A stretch of DNA of 64,000 nt from Przewalskia tangutica (taxonomy: Eukaryota; Streptophyta; Magnoliopsida; Solanales; Solanaceae). Below, piece after piece: positions 10,235-22,122 of the stretch; positions within the stretch are counted from its first letter, which is position 1; each line of letters starts with the position of its first letter. The stretch spans positions 81,335,548-81,399,547 of the forward strand of contig CM056726.1 of NCBI GenBank assembly GCA_029844215.1. The letters are read 5' to 3'. A program made the position numbers and the translations under genes. Below the pieces are notes generated by a model. It was given only the letters and a program-made list of their open reading frames with translations. It was not told where the DNA came from and made no database searches.

Positions 10235-12130
10235 CCCCCCTAAGTTGAAGGATTTCTTCATCCACACTTGTGAAATTTCAAAGCAAAAATCCCTCCCCTC
10301 TTAGCAAAGATCTCATCCAAGAGCACCCCTCCCCCCTTTGTGAGCCTTGGCCGAAACCAACCCCCCCCCCCTTTGAGTTGTTTTTCGTAAATACACCCCC
10401 CTTGGTAGAAAAAGACTCTCCAAGTATTGTTGCTATTCCAAAATACCTTGGCCCAAATACCTTGTAGTATTCCGAGGTTACCCTTATACTAAAAGCCCAG
10501 AAATACTATTATACTTCCTTTAGCCACTAAACGAAACCCTAAGGAAATCTTCATAGCGAGTTGAAGTATTAAGAAGAAGTTGTGTAGAACTTCTAAGGGT
10601 TGTTTGGAGCGGGTTGAAGCGCCCAGAGTAGGAGCTAAACGTTGCTCAGGATCGACATTAAATCTTGGATAATTTTGGGCTTACCGAGGTAAATACTCCT
10701 GTCCTTCTATTGTATAGAAATGAATATAAGATTCATAGAAGGATATTAGAGAAAAGAATTGAACTGAAATCACATCAGAAGAATATTATAGAAGAAGATT
10801 AAACTGTACGTACATAGGATTGTATTTACAGTAGACTTGTGTAGTTGGCGGGTAGGGAAGTGCTGCCCAATTTTCCGTAGAATAATGGAATTTGTATCTA
10901 GAAATATTTTACAGAATAGTCTAGACATTGATAGACTTATATGACCGATATAGGTTGAAGTACTGCGAGTAGCATATTCTACTCGAAGGGTGGAAAAGGC
11001 TAGCAGGATTACAATACTTTGGAGCTATTTGCTAATAGTCGATAAATCGTCGCGAGGTATGTGATTCTTCCTATACTCTTGAGCATGATATTTTAAAAGA
11101 ATATATATATAGTACGGTAGACGTACGTGTGTTAACTGAACGTAGTTTTACGGCAATGTCTTTTGACTTAAGCCTGAATAATAAGAATCTTGAAGTATTT
11201 CAAAAGATTTAAGAACCGTTTTTGAAAGAAGAGTAATACTTGGTTTTGAAAGCTTAAGTTATACTAGCTTTATGGGAAGTTAGATATAACGACTTAAGAG
11301 TGATAAAAGGAACGGTTGACTTAAATTGAATTGATTTAAAGTCTGTTAAAGTGTGAAACCTCATTCGTGAGTAATGAGTACCTGGTTTTTAAAGGAATAA
11401 TGTTTCTGATTTGAAATAAGAATAAGTTATTATATTAAAAGCAGAGAAACCTCCATCTGCATAGAATCTTAGATAAGACGAAATTGTATTACGCCTTAGA
11501 GCATGGTCGCTTAATAAGAATCAGTATAAACAAGCATTGATTTTCTTAAATTTCCAAAGTAAGGAACTTGATTTCTAAAAGAAAAGATGACTTGAGGAAT
11601 TGACGAGTTTTTGGTTTAAAACATAAAGTGTTATAACAGCTTTATGGAAGTTAGTTATAACGACTTTATGAAAACAAAAGAATGGTTTTATCATTGGTTT
11701 TAAAGTGATAACTTGACTTTAAAAAAGGAGAAGTGTTTTGGTCTAAAAAGAAGGCATGGTATTGCCTTAATGTGGTTTAAAAAGGAAAGTATGGAAGTTG
11801 TTTTGGTTTACTTAAAAATGTTAGTCACTCTACTTTTATAATACGGGCACCGGGTGACCTTTGTAAAAGAAATGGATCTTTTAAAAAAGAATTTAACGTA
11901 CGTAGTACTTTGGGGTTAAAACCTGGACTTTGGCATAAAATGAAAGTACCTTGAGTTGTGTATGTTTGCGTGTGATAGCCTTGTCGTGCTAGTATTGTAT
12001 TTCTATACCGCCTCTCAATGGAGGGCGGCTGATTTGTTATGATATTACTTGGGCGACGCACGCGGGACGGAGAATTCCACGCACGCCCTATTAATAGTGT
12101 TATTCCATGGACTAGCTCTCCACGAGGTTT

Positions 12131-12700
12131 CTTCCGATTCGCCTTGGTATCCGTGGTCACTTTCGTACTTGCCCCGCCTCGTGGTTGATTCGCCTTGGTA
12201 CTGGTAGTTAGCCCTCGACTTGCCCGCTCGGTTTAGTGGCGAAGTCTCGTGATACCGCCTTGGTATCGGTAGTTAGACTCGACACGCCCGGCCATTGACG
12301 TGACACGCCTTGGTATCCGTAGTCGCCAGATTTGCCCGTGACGCCTTCGTGGCGAGTCTCGTGATACGCTTGGTATCCGTAGTTAGCCCTCGCACTTGCC
12401 CCGCTCGGTTTAGTGGCGAAGTCTCGTGATACGACCTGGTATCCGGTAGTTAGCCCTCAGATTTGCCCCGGCCACCACGTGACACGGCCTTGGTATCCGT
12501 AGTCGGCTTCAGATTTGCCCGTGACGCCTTCATGGCGAGTCTCGTGATACGCTGGTATCCGTAGTTAGCCCTCGTTGCTCCGGCCACACGTGACACGCCT
12601 TGGTATCCGTAGTCGACTTTCGTGCTTGCCCGTGACGCTCCGTGGTTTGGTTGTATAGTATTGTTAGTATGGCTCGTATCCGGTAGTTAGCCTTCGTACT
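12131..12700 (+). repeat. LTR minisatellite, 3' LTR copy of element 1
   Basis: Same two alternating unit types as at 2775-3340 in the paired 5' LTR. Unit ends repeat TCTCGTGATACG and CACGTGACACG. Confidence 0.85.
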
Positions 12701-13384
12701 TGCCCGCACGGTTTTATGACTCGTAGGACTTGGTGTTCATATGTACTCTCGTGTTATTATATCATGATCGGCAGCGGTGAGAAGGTATTCCACGCATGAT
12801 TGATGTTGAGGCGAGACCCATAGTTATAATTGAGTGATGACTTGGAGGGCGAGTCCACGACTTACATGATCGCTTATTTATCAGGATCGTAGTTTGGTTA
12901 TCATACATGTCTCCCGCTTTATATAGACTACTATGATTTCATTTATAGTATTTTCGATTTCACATACTTGTTATCGACCTCCTTCGGGCCGCGTTCATGT
13001 CGCAGTAGGTACACCGATTGTTGATCCTCGCCATAGGATCACAGTCAAAGATATCGAAGCTCCGTTTCTCCGAGGCTAATCTTTTAGTATAGTCCCCGTC
13101 ACTATAGGTACTTGTACATTCTGTGGTATGGCGGGCCCGTCTGTCATGTTGTATAACAACTCTTAGAGGTATGTAGTATCAAGTGTGGTTTGTAAAAAGG
13201 ATTAAACTGTCGATTTGAAAGATTTGTATATATACTATGGAAGGTGACCGCTTTGGTTATCCTGTTCTTATCATATATCTTGTTTCATTTTTAAGTTTTT
13301 ATTTCCGCTGATTTTCTCTGATGTTGTATCACTAGGGTGCCCGGGGTAAGGCACCAGTCACGGGCCCGGGATCGGGTCGTGACA

Positions 13385-13979
13385 AAGGTGTTCCACGGGC
13401 ATGATTGATGTTGCGGGCATGAGACCTATAGTTATATTTGAGTGATGACTTTGAGGGCGTGAGTCCCTGACTTGACGCGTATCGCCATATTATGTACAGA
13501 GTTTGGTTATCATATATGTCTCCTGTTTTATATAGACTACTATGATTTCATTTACGATTTTCGCCACATACTTGGTACTGTTATCGACCTCCTTCGGGCT
13601 GCGTTCGCCGCAGTAGAGGTACATCGGTTGTTGATCCTCGCCATAGGATCACAGTCAACAGATTAGGAAGCTCCGTTTCTCCGAGGCTTATCTTTTGGTA
13701 TGTTTCCACTGAGTTGTAGGTTCTTGTACATCTGTGGTAATGCGGCCCTGTCCCGTCATAGTTGTTGTTACACTCTGCAGGTCCAGTAGTACCGCGGGGT
13801 TGTAAAGGATGTAATCGCTCAAATTTCAGATATATATGCAAAAAGGCAACCGCTTTGGTTAGCCTGCTTTCTTTTATCTTGTTTCATATCAGATATTTTA
13901 TTTCCACTGGTTTTTCTCGATGTTGTATCACTAGGGTGCCCGGTAAGGCACTGGCCATGCCCGTGGTCGGGTCGTGACA
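13385..13979 (+). mobile_element. 3' end of 5' LTR of element 2
   Basis: A second copy of the LTR 3' part (compare 12780-13384) ending GTCGTGACA and followed by a PBS. It belongs to element 2, whose 5' LTR was split by the insertion of element 1. It contains leader hairpins near 13600 and 13640. Tandem duplication is the alternative explanation, but nesting also explains why element 2's two LTRs differ in type. Confidence 0.75.
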
Positions 13980-13983
13980 AAAG

Positions 13984-13996
13984 TGGTATCGTGAGC
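13984..13996 (+). promoter_or_regulatory. Primer-binding site, element 2
   Basis: TGGTATCGTGAGC, the initiator-tRNA-Met complement with the CAG replaced by CGTG. Confidence 0.8.
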
Positions 13997-14042
13997 GATT
14001 AGTCCTCGGAAAGTGTCTACAGACCGTGTCTAGTAGAGTCTT

Positions 14043-14076
14043 GATTATCGGTGTGTTGTGCACCACATCTATAATC
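14043..14076 (+). other. Leader hairpin with GTGCAC loop (element 2)
   Basis: Arms GATTATCGGTGTG and CACATCTATAATC with loop TTGTGCAC. Pairing includes one G.U and one internal mismatch. Confidence 0.65.
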
Positions 14077-14186
14077 AGGAGGCTGCAGGACATTTAAGAT
14101 TGGTTTCTATTCTTCTCACTCTGAGATCGTGCCTTAGAGCTGTGTCGTAAGTTGGACTCCCTCTGACGTATTCTTTTGTGCCAGTT

Positions 14187-15514
14187 ATGCCTCCACGCAA
14201 GGCAATTAGAGCCCAGAAGCGCAAGGCAGCAGAGGGAGCTGCGAGTAGAGCACGGAGGGTTACCAGGATAGAGGCCCAGTCTTTACCCAAGGTGGTGCTA
14301 CAGACGGCGGATTCTACGATGCCGCAAATTTCAAAGAAGTTTAGAGCAGCATCAGTAGCTACTGAGGCCACGATATCTGCGCCCACCCCACACTGGATCG
14401 GAGAGATGGGTTACGAGAGATGGCCCGTTACTAGCCGTGATTGTGGCGCATACGAGGATGGGCTGGACGCAGCAGTTCCAGTAGCACCCGTGGTTCATCC
14501 TAGATCGGGTAGCTTGAGACTACGAGATTTTCTGAGTTGCAGCCCGCCAGAGTTCTACGGGTTGAGGCCTGAGGATGATCCGCAGGATTCATCCGACAGT
14601 TACAGCGGATCATGAGAGTGATCAAGATTTCGGAGACCGAGTCGGTGGTCTTAGGTTCGTGATCGGCCGCGTGATACCGCAATGATCGTTTGATTCGTGG
14701 AGCCGCCCCGGGAGCATGCGCTACACCGTGTGGGACGAGTTCTCAGGGGCATTTCTTGCACATTTCTTGCCTCCACAGATGAGGAGGGCTCGGGCCGACA
14801 GATTTTTGACGTTGAGGCGTAACGCGCAGTTCGGAGTACAGTGTAGAGTTTCACTCTTTATCTCGGTATGTCCCCGCATTAGTGGCAGACATGGAGGATA
14901 GGGTACACCGATATGTCACAGGACTTGACGATTATTTAGCGGAGGGTTGCACAGGAGTAGCTCTTCAGCCGGGCATGGACATTGCCCGTATACAGGCTTA
15001 TGCACAGGGGATGGAGGAACGTAGAGACCGACGTAGGGACCAGGATCAGCATAAGAGGGCCAAGACAGCAGGGTCCTTTAGTAACTTTCGAGGCAGGCAG
15101 CCTCCGCAGCAGACTGAATATATACCTCATCCAGTTCAGAGTGGTCCTCCACAGTCTTCAGGACGTCGGGAGTATTCAGGAGCAGGTCAGGGCTCCAGGG
15201 GTTCAGGTTTTCGGGGGAGTAGTGGTGTTGGCCAGATGAGGCCACCCTTACCTCAGTGTGGCCGTTGCGGTAAAATCCATAAGGGGGAGTGTCGTGCTAG
15301 TTTGGGAGTTTGCTTTACATGCGGCCAGCAGGGCCATTATGCGAGAAACTGTCCGACCGGAGGTGGCACTAGTGGGATAGCACAGACTACGGGATCAGTT
15401 GCGGGTTCTTCACCTTCAATAGCGAGACAGGATGTTCATATATATCTGCGAGCCACGACAGAGGTCGCGGTGGAAGATCCCAGTTTTAGCGGTCCTTTGA
15501 ATCACTTATTTTGA
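14187..15514 (+). pseudogene. gag: gag of element 2 (best preserved gag)
   Basis: The particle-forming Gag of a Ty3/gypsy element. ATG 14187 begins MPPRKAIRAQKRKAAEG. The N-terminal part is open to 14615 and contains VHPRSGSLRLRDFLSCSPPE and RPEDDPQD. After one or two frameshifts (about 14590-14880) the frame is open from 14882 to the TGA at 15512-15514. That part contains VHRYVTGLDDYLAEG, a basic glycine/glutamine-rich linker, CGRCGKIHKGEC, and the zinc knuckle CFTCGQQGHYARNC at 15311-15352. The C terminus FSGPLNHLF is shared with other copies. Total length of about 440 residues is ordinary for this lineage. No pol follows, only the conserved non-coding block. This copy could be nearly intact if the indels are technical. 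Confidence 0.85.
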
Positions 15515-16413
15515 ATCTTTCAGGTATAACCTTAACCCTCTAGAGTTTAGTATGCTTGATATGATGATCTTATTATTGTGTGCTATGTACGGATAGCGTT
15601 GTGTTATTTGTGAGTTAGAAAACATGGTTAGTTGAAAGGATAAGTATGGGGACATAGAAGGTGTGAACCTTAGAATATTACACGTTGAGACCTTAGATGT
15701 AAGGCCGTCTTGAGTAAAGGATTTTACGGTTAACCCTTGTCGGAGTGCATAGTATACGTGGAGTTTTGTGTGATAATTCCATGGGTGGTGTGAGATGGAA
15801 GTGGTAGCTTTCATGACGTGAATTAGTAAGATTGTTCCGGATCGGGGAACAAGAGTTTGGCGCGATTATGGGTCGGGTTGGAGACCATTCGCGGGTCAAC
15901 CCAGAGTCTTGTATGAGGTGGGTCATTCGAGGTGTTCCCGCCGTGGTAGGTCACGAGGGTGCTAGGCCCGAGTTTAGGTAACCATCGTATGAGTTCGTGG
16001 ATATGTTCGACAGAATCGGATCGTGAAGGCCGGAATGGCCTTAAAGGAATTTGAGGCTAGTAAGATGACCAAGTTTGAGGTAGTGACTCCAAGGTTTTGG
16101 AACCAAGTGATGAAGGAGTGTGGTAAGTGTACTAGAAAGAATTCGTGTACGAGAAGCGGTACGAGTAAGAAAGGAAGTGAATGTGTGTTAAGAGGTCGGA
16201 AGTGATCTTTTTTGTGAAGTGAAGGTGCGAAGAGAGTATCCTTTGGACCAGGGGTGAGAGTTAGTGTTGTTTTTCATCTTAGAGGTGAATCCTCGTTGGC
16301 TTGGATTTGGGTTTTTCGCGTATGTTATATTATGGCCATTGGTGGCACAATTGGTTTCGTAAGTATAGTAGTGGAGACTATACCGGCGCTTGTATGTTGG
16401 GAGACTTAGAAGG
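15515..16413 (+). other. Non-coding 3' internal region of element 2
   Basis: Homologous to 8899-9796 and to the complement of 22889-23822. It has no protease, RT or integrase motif. A short GAAGGCCGGAATGGCCTTA inverted repeat lies near 16027. Confidence 0.7.
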
Positions 16414-16448
16414 AACATTCGGGACGAATGTTTCTAAGGGGGGGAGAA
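16414..16448 (+). promoter_or_regulatory. Inverted repeat plus polypurine tract, element 2
   Basis: AACATTCG-GGA-CGAATGTT (16414-16432), then AAGGGGGGGAGAA directly before the LTR. Confidence 0.8.
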
Positions 16449-16734
16449 TGTTACACCCCGTAGTTCCAGGGTATGTATGTGAAGACGTACGTACGAGAAT
16501 ACGACAGTAATTTTGGAAAGAAAGAAAGATGTGATTTTTCGACGGAAAAGTTTCCGGATTTTGTGAAGGAAAAAGGTTCGTTAATAGGAATTGGATTCCC
16601 AGATTTGGTATTCGGACTTTTTGGAATATTTGAGAATTATGGAATTTTATTTTCCGGAATTGGTCACGTGGGGCCCGCGGGAGGAATTTACTTGTAGGCC
16701 CACTTTATTTTTCGAGATTTTGGCATTACGGATA
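16449..16734 (+). mobile_element. 3' LTR of element 2 (first 286 bp, Y-type)
   Basis: Starts TGTTACACCCCGTAGTTCC and matches the start of the LTRs of B and H. It stops at GGATA, where element A begins on the minus strand. The rest of this LTR was not found in the window. Confidence 0.8.
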
Positions 16735-16969
16735 TGTCACGACCGACCGGCCCGCGATCGTACTCCTACCAGGCACCCTACAGGTACACATCAGAGAAAA
16801 TCAGCGGAACATACACAAACTTAATAATGAAATAAATATTAGGTCAGCCGATAAGGCTACCTCCCTGGATATAAACAAATCCAACAGCAGTTACCTCAAA
16901 ATTAATTTTTTTTTTTTTTTAAAGCGACCCACAAGATATGACTACAGACCTCTAAGAGTTTACATAACA

Positions 16970-17170
16970 TCTGTGACGGGACAGGGCCCCGCCATACCCC
17001 TGAATGTACAAAAGTCAAACACTTCAGGGAACCATACCAAAGACAATGCCTCCGGAGAAAAGGGAGCATTCTGAGAACTGAACCGTGATCCTAGGAGTAC
17101 GGATCAACAAGCTATGTACCTCAACCTGCTGCATGAACGCAGCCCCCCGAAGGAGGTCAGTACAAAATAT
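16970..17170 (-). other. Leader hairpin domain in LTR of element A
   Basis: On the minus strand the GATCC...GGATC hairpin precedes ATGGCGGG...CCCGTCAC, with the CTGCG-type motif upstream. The domain holds the same order in all LTRs. Confidence 0.55.
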
Positions 17171-17384
17171 GTACCAAGTATGCAAAACTGAAAGTACTGT
17201 AATTTAAATCATGATAGTCAAAAATACAGCTGAAGACATATATGATAACACAATTAATAAAGATATCAGGCTCATCAAGTGAAAGTAATGAAAGTCAGTC
17301 TTACCTTGTACAACCTATTTCAACATATGAACCATAGCCACACCAGGGCTATGAACACCAGCCCTCAAATATCACAGCGCGCCT

Positions 17385-18100
17385 GTGGGATTCCCCATCA
17401 CTGTCGACCGCTAGGTGTACAATCTAACCATGTGTCGCTCTCGTGGTATCCCACCTCACTGTCAGCGTACACACATACAACATGTATATACCTATATCCT
17501 CTGCCCGTGGAATCCCCCGTCACGGCCGACAACCGTAAGAGTAAAATACAACCATATGACGCGCCCGTGGCATCCTACCTCACTGTCGGCGTACACATAC
17601 ACAACACATACATATATATCTATATATCATACCCGTGGAATCCCTCATCTCGGGTAAATGACTTCATGAGGTGTCCCTCACATCGTGGGTAGAAAATCCA
17701 CGGAACCAGGTGGTATAACGATCTTGGGGATTTACCCCTCATTTATACTCTTACCCTGAAGAAGGTGGTATAACGATCTTGGGGGTGTACCCCTCATTTA
17801 TACTCTTATCCCTCAAACTACATGCCTCAGAATCCCTCATCGTAAGCATGTCCCCGGTGCATACCCGTGGAATCTCACATCATTGACGGTATGTCCCGGT
17901 AAACTCATACTAAGACCATGGAAGCATACCCGTGGAATCCCACATCACTGTCGGTACGTCCAAGTAAACTCATACTATGATCAGGGAAGCATACCCGTGG
18001 AATCCCACATCACTGCCGGTACGTCCCAGTAGACTCATAAGGAGGCAATGGAGGCATACCCGTGGAATCCTCCATCACTGACGGTATGTCCAAGTAAACT
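17385..18100 (-). repeat. LTR minisatellite of element A
   Basis: Repeated units with GCATACCCGTGGAATCC+CACATCAC and GGTACGTCC (plus-strand reading) about every 63 bp from 17870 to 18090. More diverged units occur from 17385. A separate 58-bp duplication (GGTGGTATAACGATCTTGGG) lies at 17708 and 17766. Confidence 0.8.
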
Positions 18101-19889
18101 CCTAACTTCTTTAGACTTTCATTAACATACAAAATGGATCTCATTTTATGACCTTAAGGCACTTTCCATATCACTTAACAAGTCCTGGGAATTTCAACCC
18201 AAAGTACTATGTATTTCTATTCTTTCCAAGATCCCTTTTCCACATAAGACCCCAAGATACTAACACCCGTAGTATCAAGGCTTATTCACCTTTCAAACAA
18301 GTCACTATACTATTAGAAATATGCTTCGGCTTCTAAATCAAGTGACCCTCATTTAAAACTTTAAGCAAATGATGCCTCTAAATCAAATTGCCTTTCTTAG
18401 CTTCCATTCTTTTATCTAGGTTTACCTTATTCGAGAAAAACCACTTCTTTAACCTTCCATAAAGTTATTATAACCAACTTCCCATAAAGCCGTTATACTA
18501 ACTTTATGCTTTAGAAACTAAGACAATCTTATCCTTTCATAAGGCCGTCATAACTAGCCTCCCATAAAGCCGTTATAACTCCTTATGTCTTAGACAACTC
18601 CGTTCTTTTTATGACCAAGAGACTTGTACTTCAAATCAAGTTACACAACTTCCAAAATGCTTCAAGTCTCTTTACTTAGAAGACAAGAATTCTTAACTTA
18701 GACAACAAGTTCTTATCTTTATAATAGTTCCAGAATCAATACTTTCAAATCAAGTATTCCATACCTTTCACAACAAGAAGTCCTTGTCTACCCCATTAGC
18801 ATAACCCATTCCTATAACCTTTTCTCAAGGATAAGTGAGTTAATCCTCTAACTCAACCGACTAGGCATCTCTAAAACAAGTCAAGTATATCAAATGACTT
18901 TACCTTATTTAAATCACGTACGTCTACCGTACCATACAGTTATAACTACTCATGCTCAAGAGATAAGAAAGTTTCTACATACCTCTTGTGTTTAATCCAC
19001 TTGCCAAGTCCAGTACGCCGTCCGTAGATGTCAACCTATAATGACCATAATTCGTCTATTAGCTTCTAGCTTCTAAGTAGAATATTCTAATGTAAAGTCC
19101 CTTGTTTTACGGGAAAAATTGGACAGCACTTCCTTTGTTTCTACTTACTTTTCCACCTTTTTCAAGGTCCGAATTCAATAACCAAACGCCGCATTTAAGG
19201 CACAACAATTCAGCTAACCAAAAGGGGATTACACGCCTTTACAGGACGCGTAAAATTCTGCCCCCACAATAATACAAAACAACCCAATAATTCCAAGCCC
19301 CATTCGGCTACAATATCACTTTCCTATCAATTTCCTTTCTAATCCAATCTCGTTATTCCAACATGTTATATAAGTCATAACCAATTATATACCCTCCTAT
19401 TTATAACATGCAACGATTTTTAGCTAACAATGAATTGATTACAACATGAGTGGCTAACATGCCCCCTTTTCGGTTTTCAACAAGACAACAAGATCCAAAT
19501 CTTTTCAAACTTTAATATAACAGCCCCAGGCTCATTTCTTGACTACTAAAACTTGAAAACTTCATTTACACAAGAAGTAGAAGATTTTACCTCAAGAAGC
19601 CCTCTTTCCGAAATCTTCTTCACTTTAAAATTACCCACACGAACCCTCTACAAGCTTGCCAACACTTTTCCTTCTTGAAGCCCTTCCAAAAATCTCACCG
19701 GGGTTCATCAATTTGAGAGAGAGGAGAGGGATTTTTCTTAGGAAACCCTTGCAAATGGTCAAGTCTTGAAGACTTGGCCCTAAAATAAGACCCTCCTTTG
19801 GTCAAAAGATGGGAGGGACACTTGTCACCCTCCCATAGGCCTTTTATCAAAATATCCCCTGTTTTTCGCCCCTTACCGCGTCAAAAATC

Positions 19890-20060
19890 CCGCCTTGACA
19901 CCGCGGCCACAAGGCCGCGGCTTCCACTTCGAGAATTTCCAGATTCCGTCGCCGCGCTGCATTCGACGCGCGCTGCAACCTCGAAGGACTTTCGAATATC
20001 GGCGCCGCGACCTGCCGACGCGCGCGCCGCTGCATCGCCACGCAAGGCTGCGACGCTTGG
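19890..20060 (-). repeat. GC-rich U3 block with repeated GCCGCGGC-like cores
   Basis: Several copies of a core like TCCGTCGCCGCGCTGCATTC spaced about 25-30 bp apart. A better-preserved equivalent is at 33622-33745 in element D. Confidence 0.6.
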
Positions 20061-20341
20061 GAAGCCTGTCCTCTGCGTCAGCCCACAGAACTTCTAACGC
20101 CCGTAACTTCCTACCCCGATGTCCAATCGACGAGTGGTTTGTTGCGTTGGAAACTAGACTCAACAACCTTCATACTAGTCTTTTAAAACTCCTCAAAACT
20201 CCTAAGGAACTAGGAGATATACCGCTCCAAAGTTGACTGAAAGTCTGCCCACAACCTTTTTCCAACCCAACTTTCCAAATTCAAATCTTATTTTCTTTCA
20301 TACGTTCTTAACTTAACCTCTTGAATTTACGGGGTGTAACA

Positions 20342-20377
20342 TTCTTCCCCCCTTAGAAACATTCGTCCCCGAATGTT
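20342..20377 (-). promoter_or_regulatory. Polypurine tract and inverted repeat, element A
   Basis: Complement of TTCTTCCCCCCTT next to the LTR, then the AACATTCG/CGAATGTT inverted repeat at 20358-20377 with a 4-base loop. Confidence 0.75.
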
Positions 20378-20715
20378 CTTTTGGAGTCAATCTAATACTT
20401 CTCGTACTTACACTCAATGGAACTTTATTAAGTCACTTATGCCCCTAAGATGTCGCACTCGCCTACCCATCCATCCTTGTCAACCAAGAAAACAGATCCC
20501 AAGGGTGCACCAACGCTAATTACCCTCATTCAAGGCCTAAAATGCTTCTCTTATCGTACTTTCCACCTACTTCTAGCATACATACATAGTCTCAATATAA
20601 TCCGTTCATGACACTTAAACATATAACGACTTTATCATGCATACAAGTCTCTAAAGGATCAAAAAATATACCTGAAATCGCATAGGCGGGTAAAAGGACC
20701 GCTAAAAGCGAATCG
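20378..20715 (-). other. Non-coding 3' internal region of element A
   Basis: A short stretch (340 bp) between gag and the polypurine tract with no ORF. It differs from the long block of elements 1, 2 and B but matches element C where C is preserved. Confidence 0.6.
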
Positions 20716-21915
20716 CTACCACGACCTGCCGCGACTGTCGGTGCATGAACATCTGCCTAGTTGAAGGCGAAGAACCCGCAATCGACCCGATATATCGTGA
20801 TACTCACCAGCCACAGTCGGACGGCCTTGCCAAATGGCCTGGCCGCATGGCGTAACAAGTCGCCGACTGGTCAGGCATTCCCCAAAATGAGCTCTACCAC
20901 AAGAACCACATCGAGGCAAAGGTGGCCTCTCGCTACTATCCCCGACATCTGCGGAACCGGAGCCACGACCCGCCTCGAATATCCGGCGGTCAAACCACCC
21001 GCCAAGGCGAGAAGGAGCACTGCGTCGGTGAAATGTAGTCCTAGTTCTTGCAGGCCGCCTCGAAAACTATCTCGAAACTCTGCCCCAGCCTCTTGGGCCG
21101 GGTGAATCTGGCCGCTCTCTCTCCCTATCCTCAATCCTCTCGCATAAGCTGCATCTGGCAATATCCATACCGTGAAGAGCTACTCCTGCATACGCGGTAA
21201 CCGTATATCGGTCTAGTCCCATCACATAGCGGTGAACTCGCCCGCCATATCCGCCACAATAGGTGCATACTGCCAATGAGTCAAATTCCAGGTTGTACTC
21301 TCTGATGGTCCTCCCATTCTGTCTCAATGCCAAGAACCTATCCAGGCGGGCTCTCCTCGTCTCAGGAGGCAAAAAGTGATCGAGGAAGGATCCCGTGAAC
21401 TCACCCCAAATAGCTGGAGGAGCACCCATACCTCTAGACAACACCCACGACTCAAACCAGTTCAACGCAATATCGCGTAACCGGTAAGAAGCTAACACAA
21501 CGGACTCCATCTCCGAGGCCCTGAGCACCTGCATATTCCGCTGCACCTGCCGAATGAACTCCTGAGGGTCCTCCTCAGACCTCGAACCATAGAACTCGTG
21601 GATTATACCGTAAAGTCCCGAATCCTAAAACTATCCACCGGGTTAGCTATCGCTCCTTGCCACGCCGCCACAATGCTAGTAAATAATCGGATCTGCTCTC
21701 CGTAATCTCAATATTCACCTGGTGGGAACCGAGGCTCGTGTACCGGAACCTCGTGTTATGCGCCTCGCCTCTAATATCGCCGTGGCTGAACTCGCCGATC
21801 CCCCCATAACCTCAGGCATAGTCTGGGCCTGATTCCTAGAAATCCTATGTGTACCACTAACAACTCTTGTTGTTGCCTTGCCCTTCTGGGCCCTGGTCGC
21901 CTTCCGTGGAGGCAT
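20716..21915 (-). pseudogene. gag: gag of element A
   Basis: Minus-strand Gag starting at ATG 21915 (MPPRKATRAQKGKATTR). The core spans 21067-21546 and includes SYRLRDIALNWFESW, FLDHFLPPETRRARLDRF, LRQNGRTIREYNLEFDSLA and VHRYVMGLDRYTVTAYAG. The C-terminal zinc knuckle region (about 20820-20915) keeps CGSCGRAHFGEC. The following CX2CX4HX4C is broken by frameshift, leaving only scattered Cys residues. At least three frameshifts occur. No pol domain follows. The tryptophan-rich NWFESWELSRG-type segment marks the capsid region of this gypsy lineage. Confidence 0.8.
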
Positions 21916-22026
21916 AACTGATACAATAGAACAAGTCAGAGAGGATTAAGCCTAGTAGGACAGCTCTACTGCACGATCTCAGAGGGAGAAGAATGTAAAC
22001 TAATCCTAAATGTCCTGCAGCCTCCT

Positions 22027-22060
22027 GATTATAGATGTGGTGCACAACACATCAATAATC
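22027..22060 (-). other. Leader hairpin with GTGCAC loop (element A)
   Basis: Sense arms GATTATTGATGTG and CACATCTATAATC, loop TTGTGCAC. At the position that is G-C in element G and G.U in element 2, this copy has A-U, so pairing is preserved. Confidence 0.65.
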
Positions 22061-22106
22061 AAGACTCTACTAGACACGGTCTGTAGACACTTTCCGAGGA
22101 ATAACT

Positions 22107-22118
22107 GCTCTGATACCA
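22107..22118 (-). promoter_or_regulatory. Primer-binding site, element A
   Basis: Sense TGGTATCAGAGC, a perfect match to the plant initiator tRNA-Met 3' end. It is the only undamaged PBS among the copies. Confidence 0.9.
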
Positions 22119-22122
22119 CTTT

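Larger units (their letters stand above)
9832..13384 (+). mobile_element. 3' LTR of element 1
   Basis: Complete 3.55-kb LTR from TGTTATACCCCG to GGGTCGTGACA. It contains the near-palindrome (10045-10066), TATA box (10227-10234), a homopolymer C run near 10362, the TTATAAC/CTTTATG block near 11630-11665, the minisatellite (12131-12700), and the leader hairpin domain (about 12990-13160). Its 3' part matches 2771-4036. After 13384 the sequence jumps back about 600 bp within an LTR, which marks the right edge of element 1 inside element 2's 5' LTR. AAGGT at 13385-13389 would be the right target duplication. Confidence 0.85.
16735..20341 (-). mobile_element. 3' LTR of element A (Z-type)
   Basis: Complete 3.6-kb LTR, minus strand, from the complement of TGTTACACCCCG (20341) to the terminus at 16735. 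It contains the leader hairpins (16970-17170), a minisatellite region (17385-18100), repeated ATAAAGCCGTTATAA blocks (18465-18580), and a GC-rich U3 segment (19890-20060). The short palindrome GGGAGGGACACTTGTCACCCTCCC lies near 19811. Unlike X- and Y-type LTRs it has no TATAAATA at the usual place. The ORFs at 17279-17692 and around 19800-20236 are LTR sequence. Confidence 0.85.

Noticed and set aside
17279..17692. 137-residue ORF with repeated HPTSLSAYTHT-like segments
   Set aside because: It is a read-through of the LTR minisatellite of element A, on the strand opposite to the element's transcription.
19798..20236. Arg/Ala-rich ORFs on both strands
   Set aside because: They arise from the GC-rich U3 block, with no homology to a protein I recognise, and are not shared as ORFs with element D.
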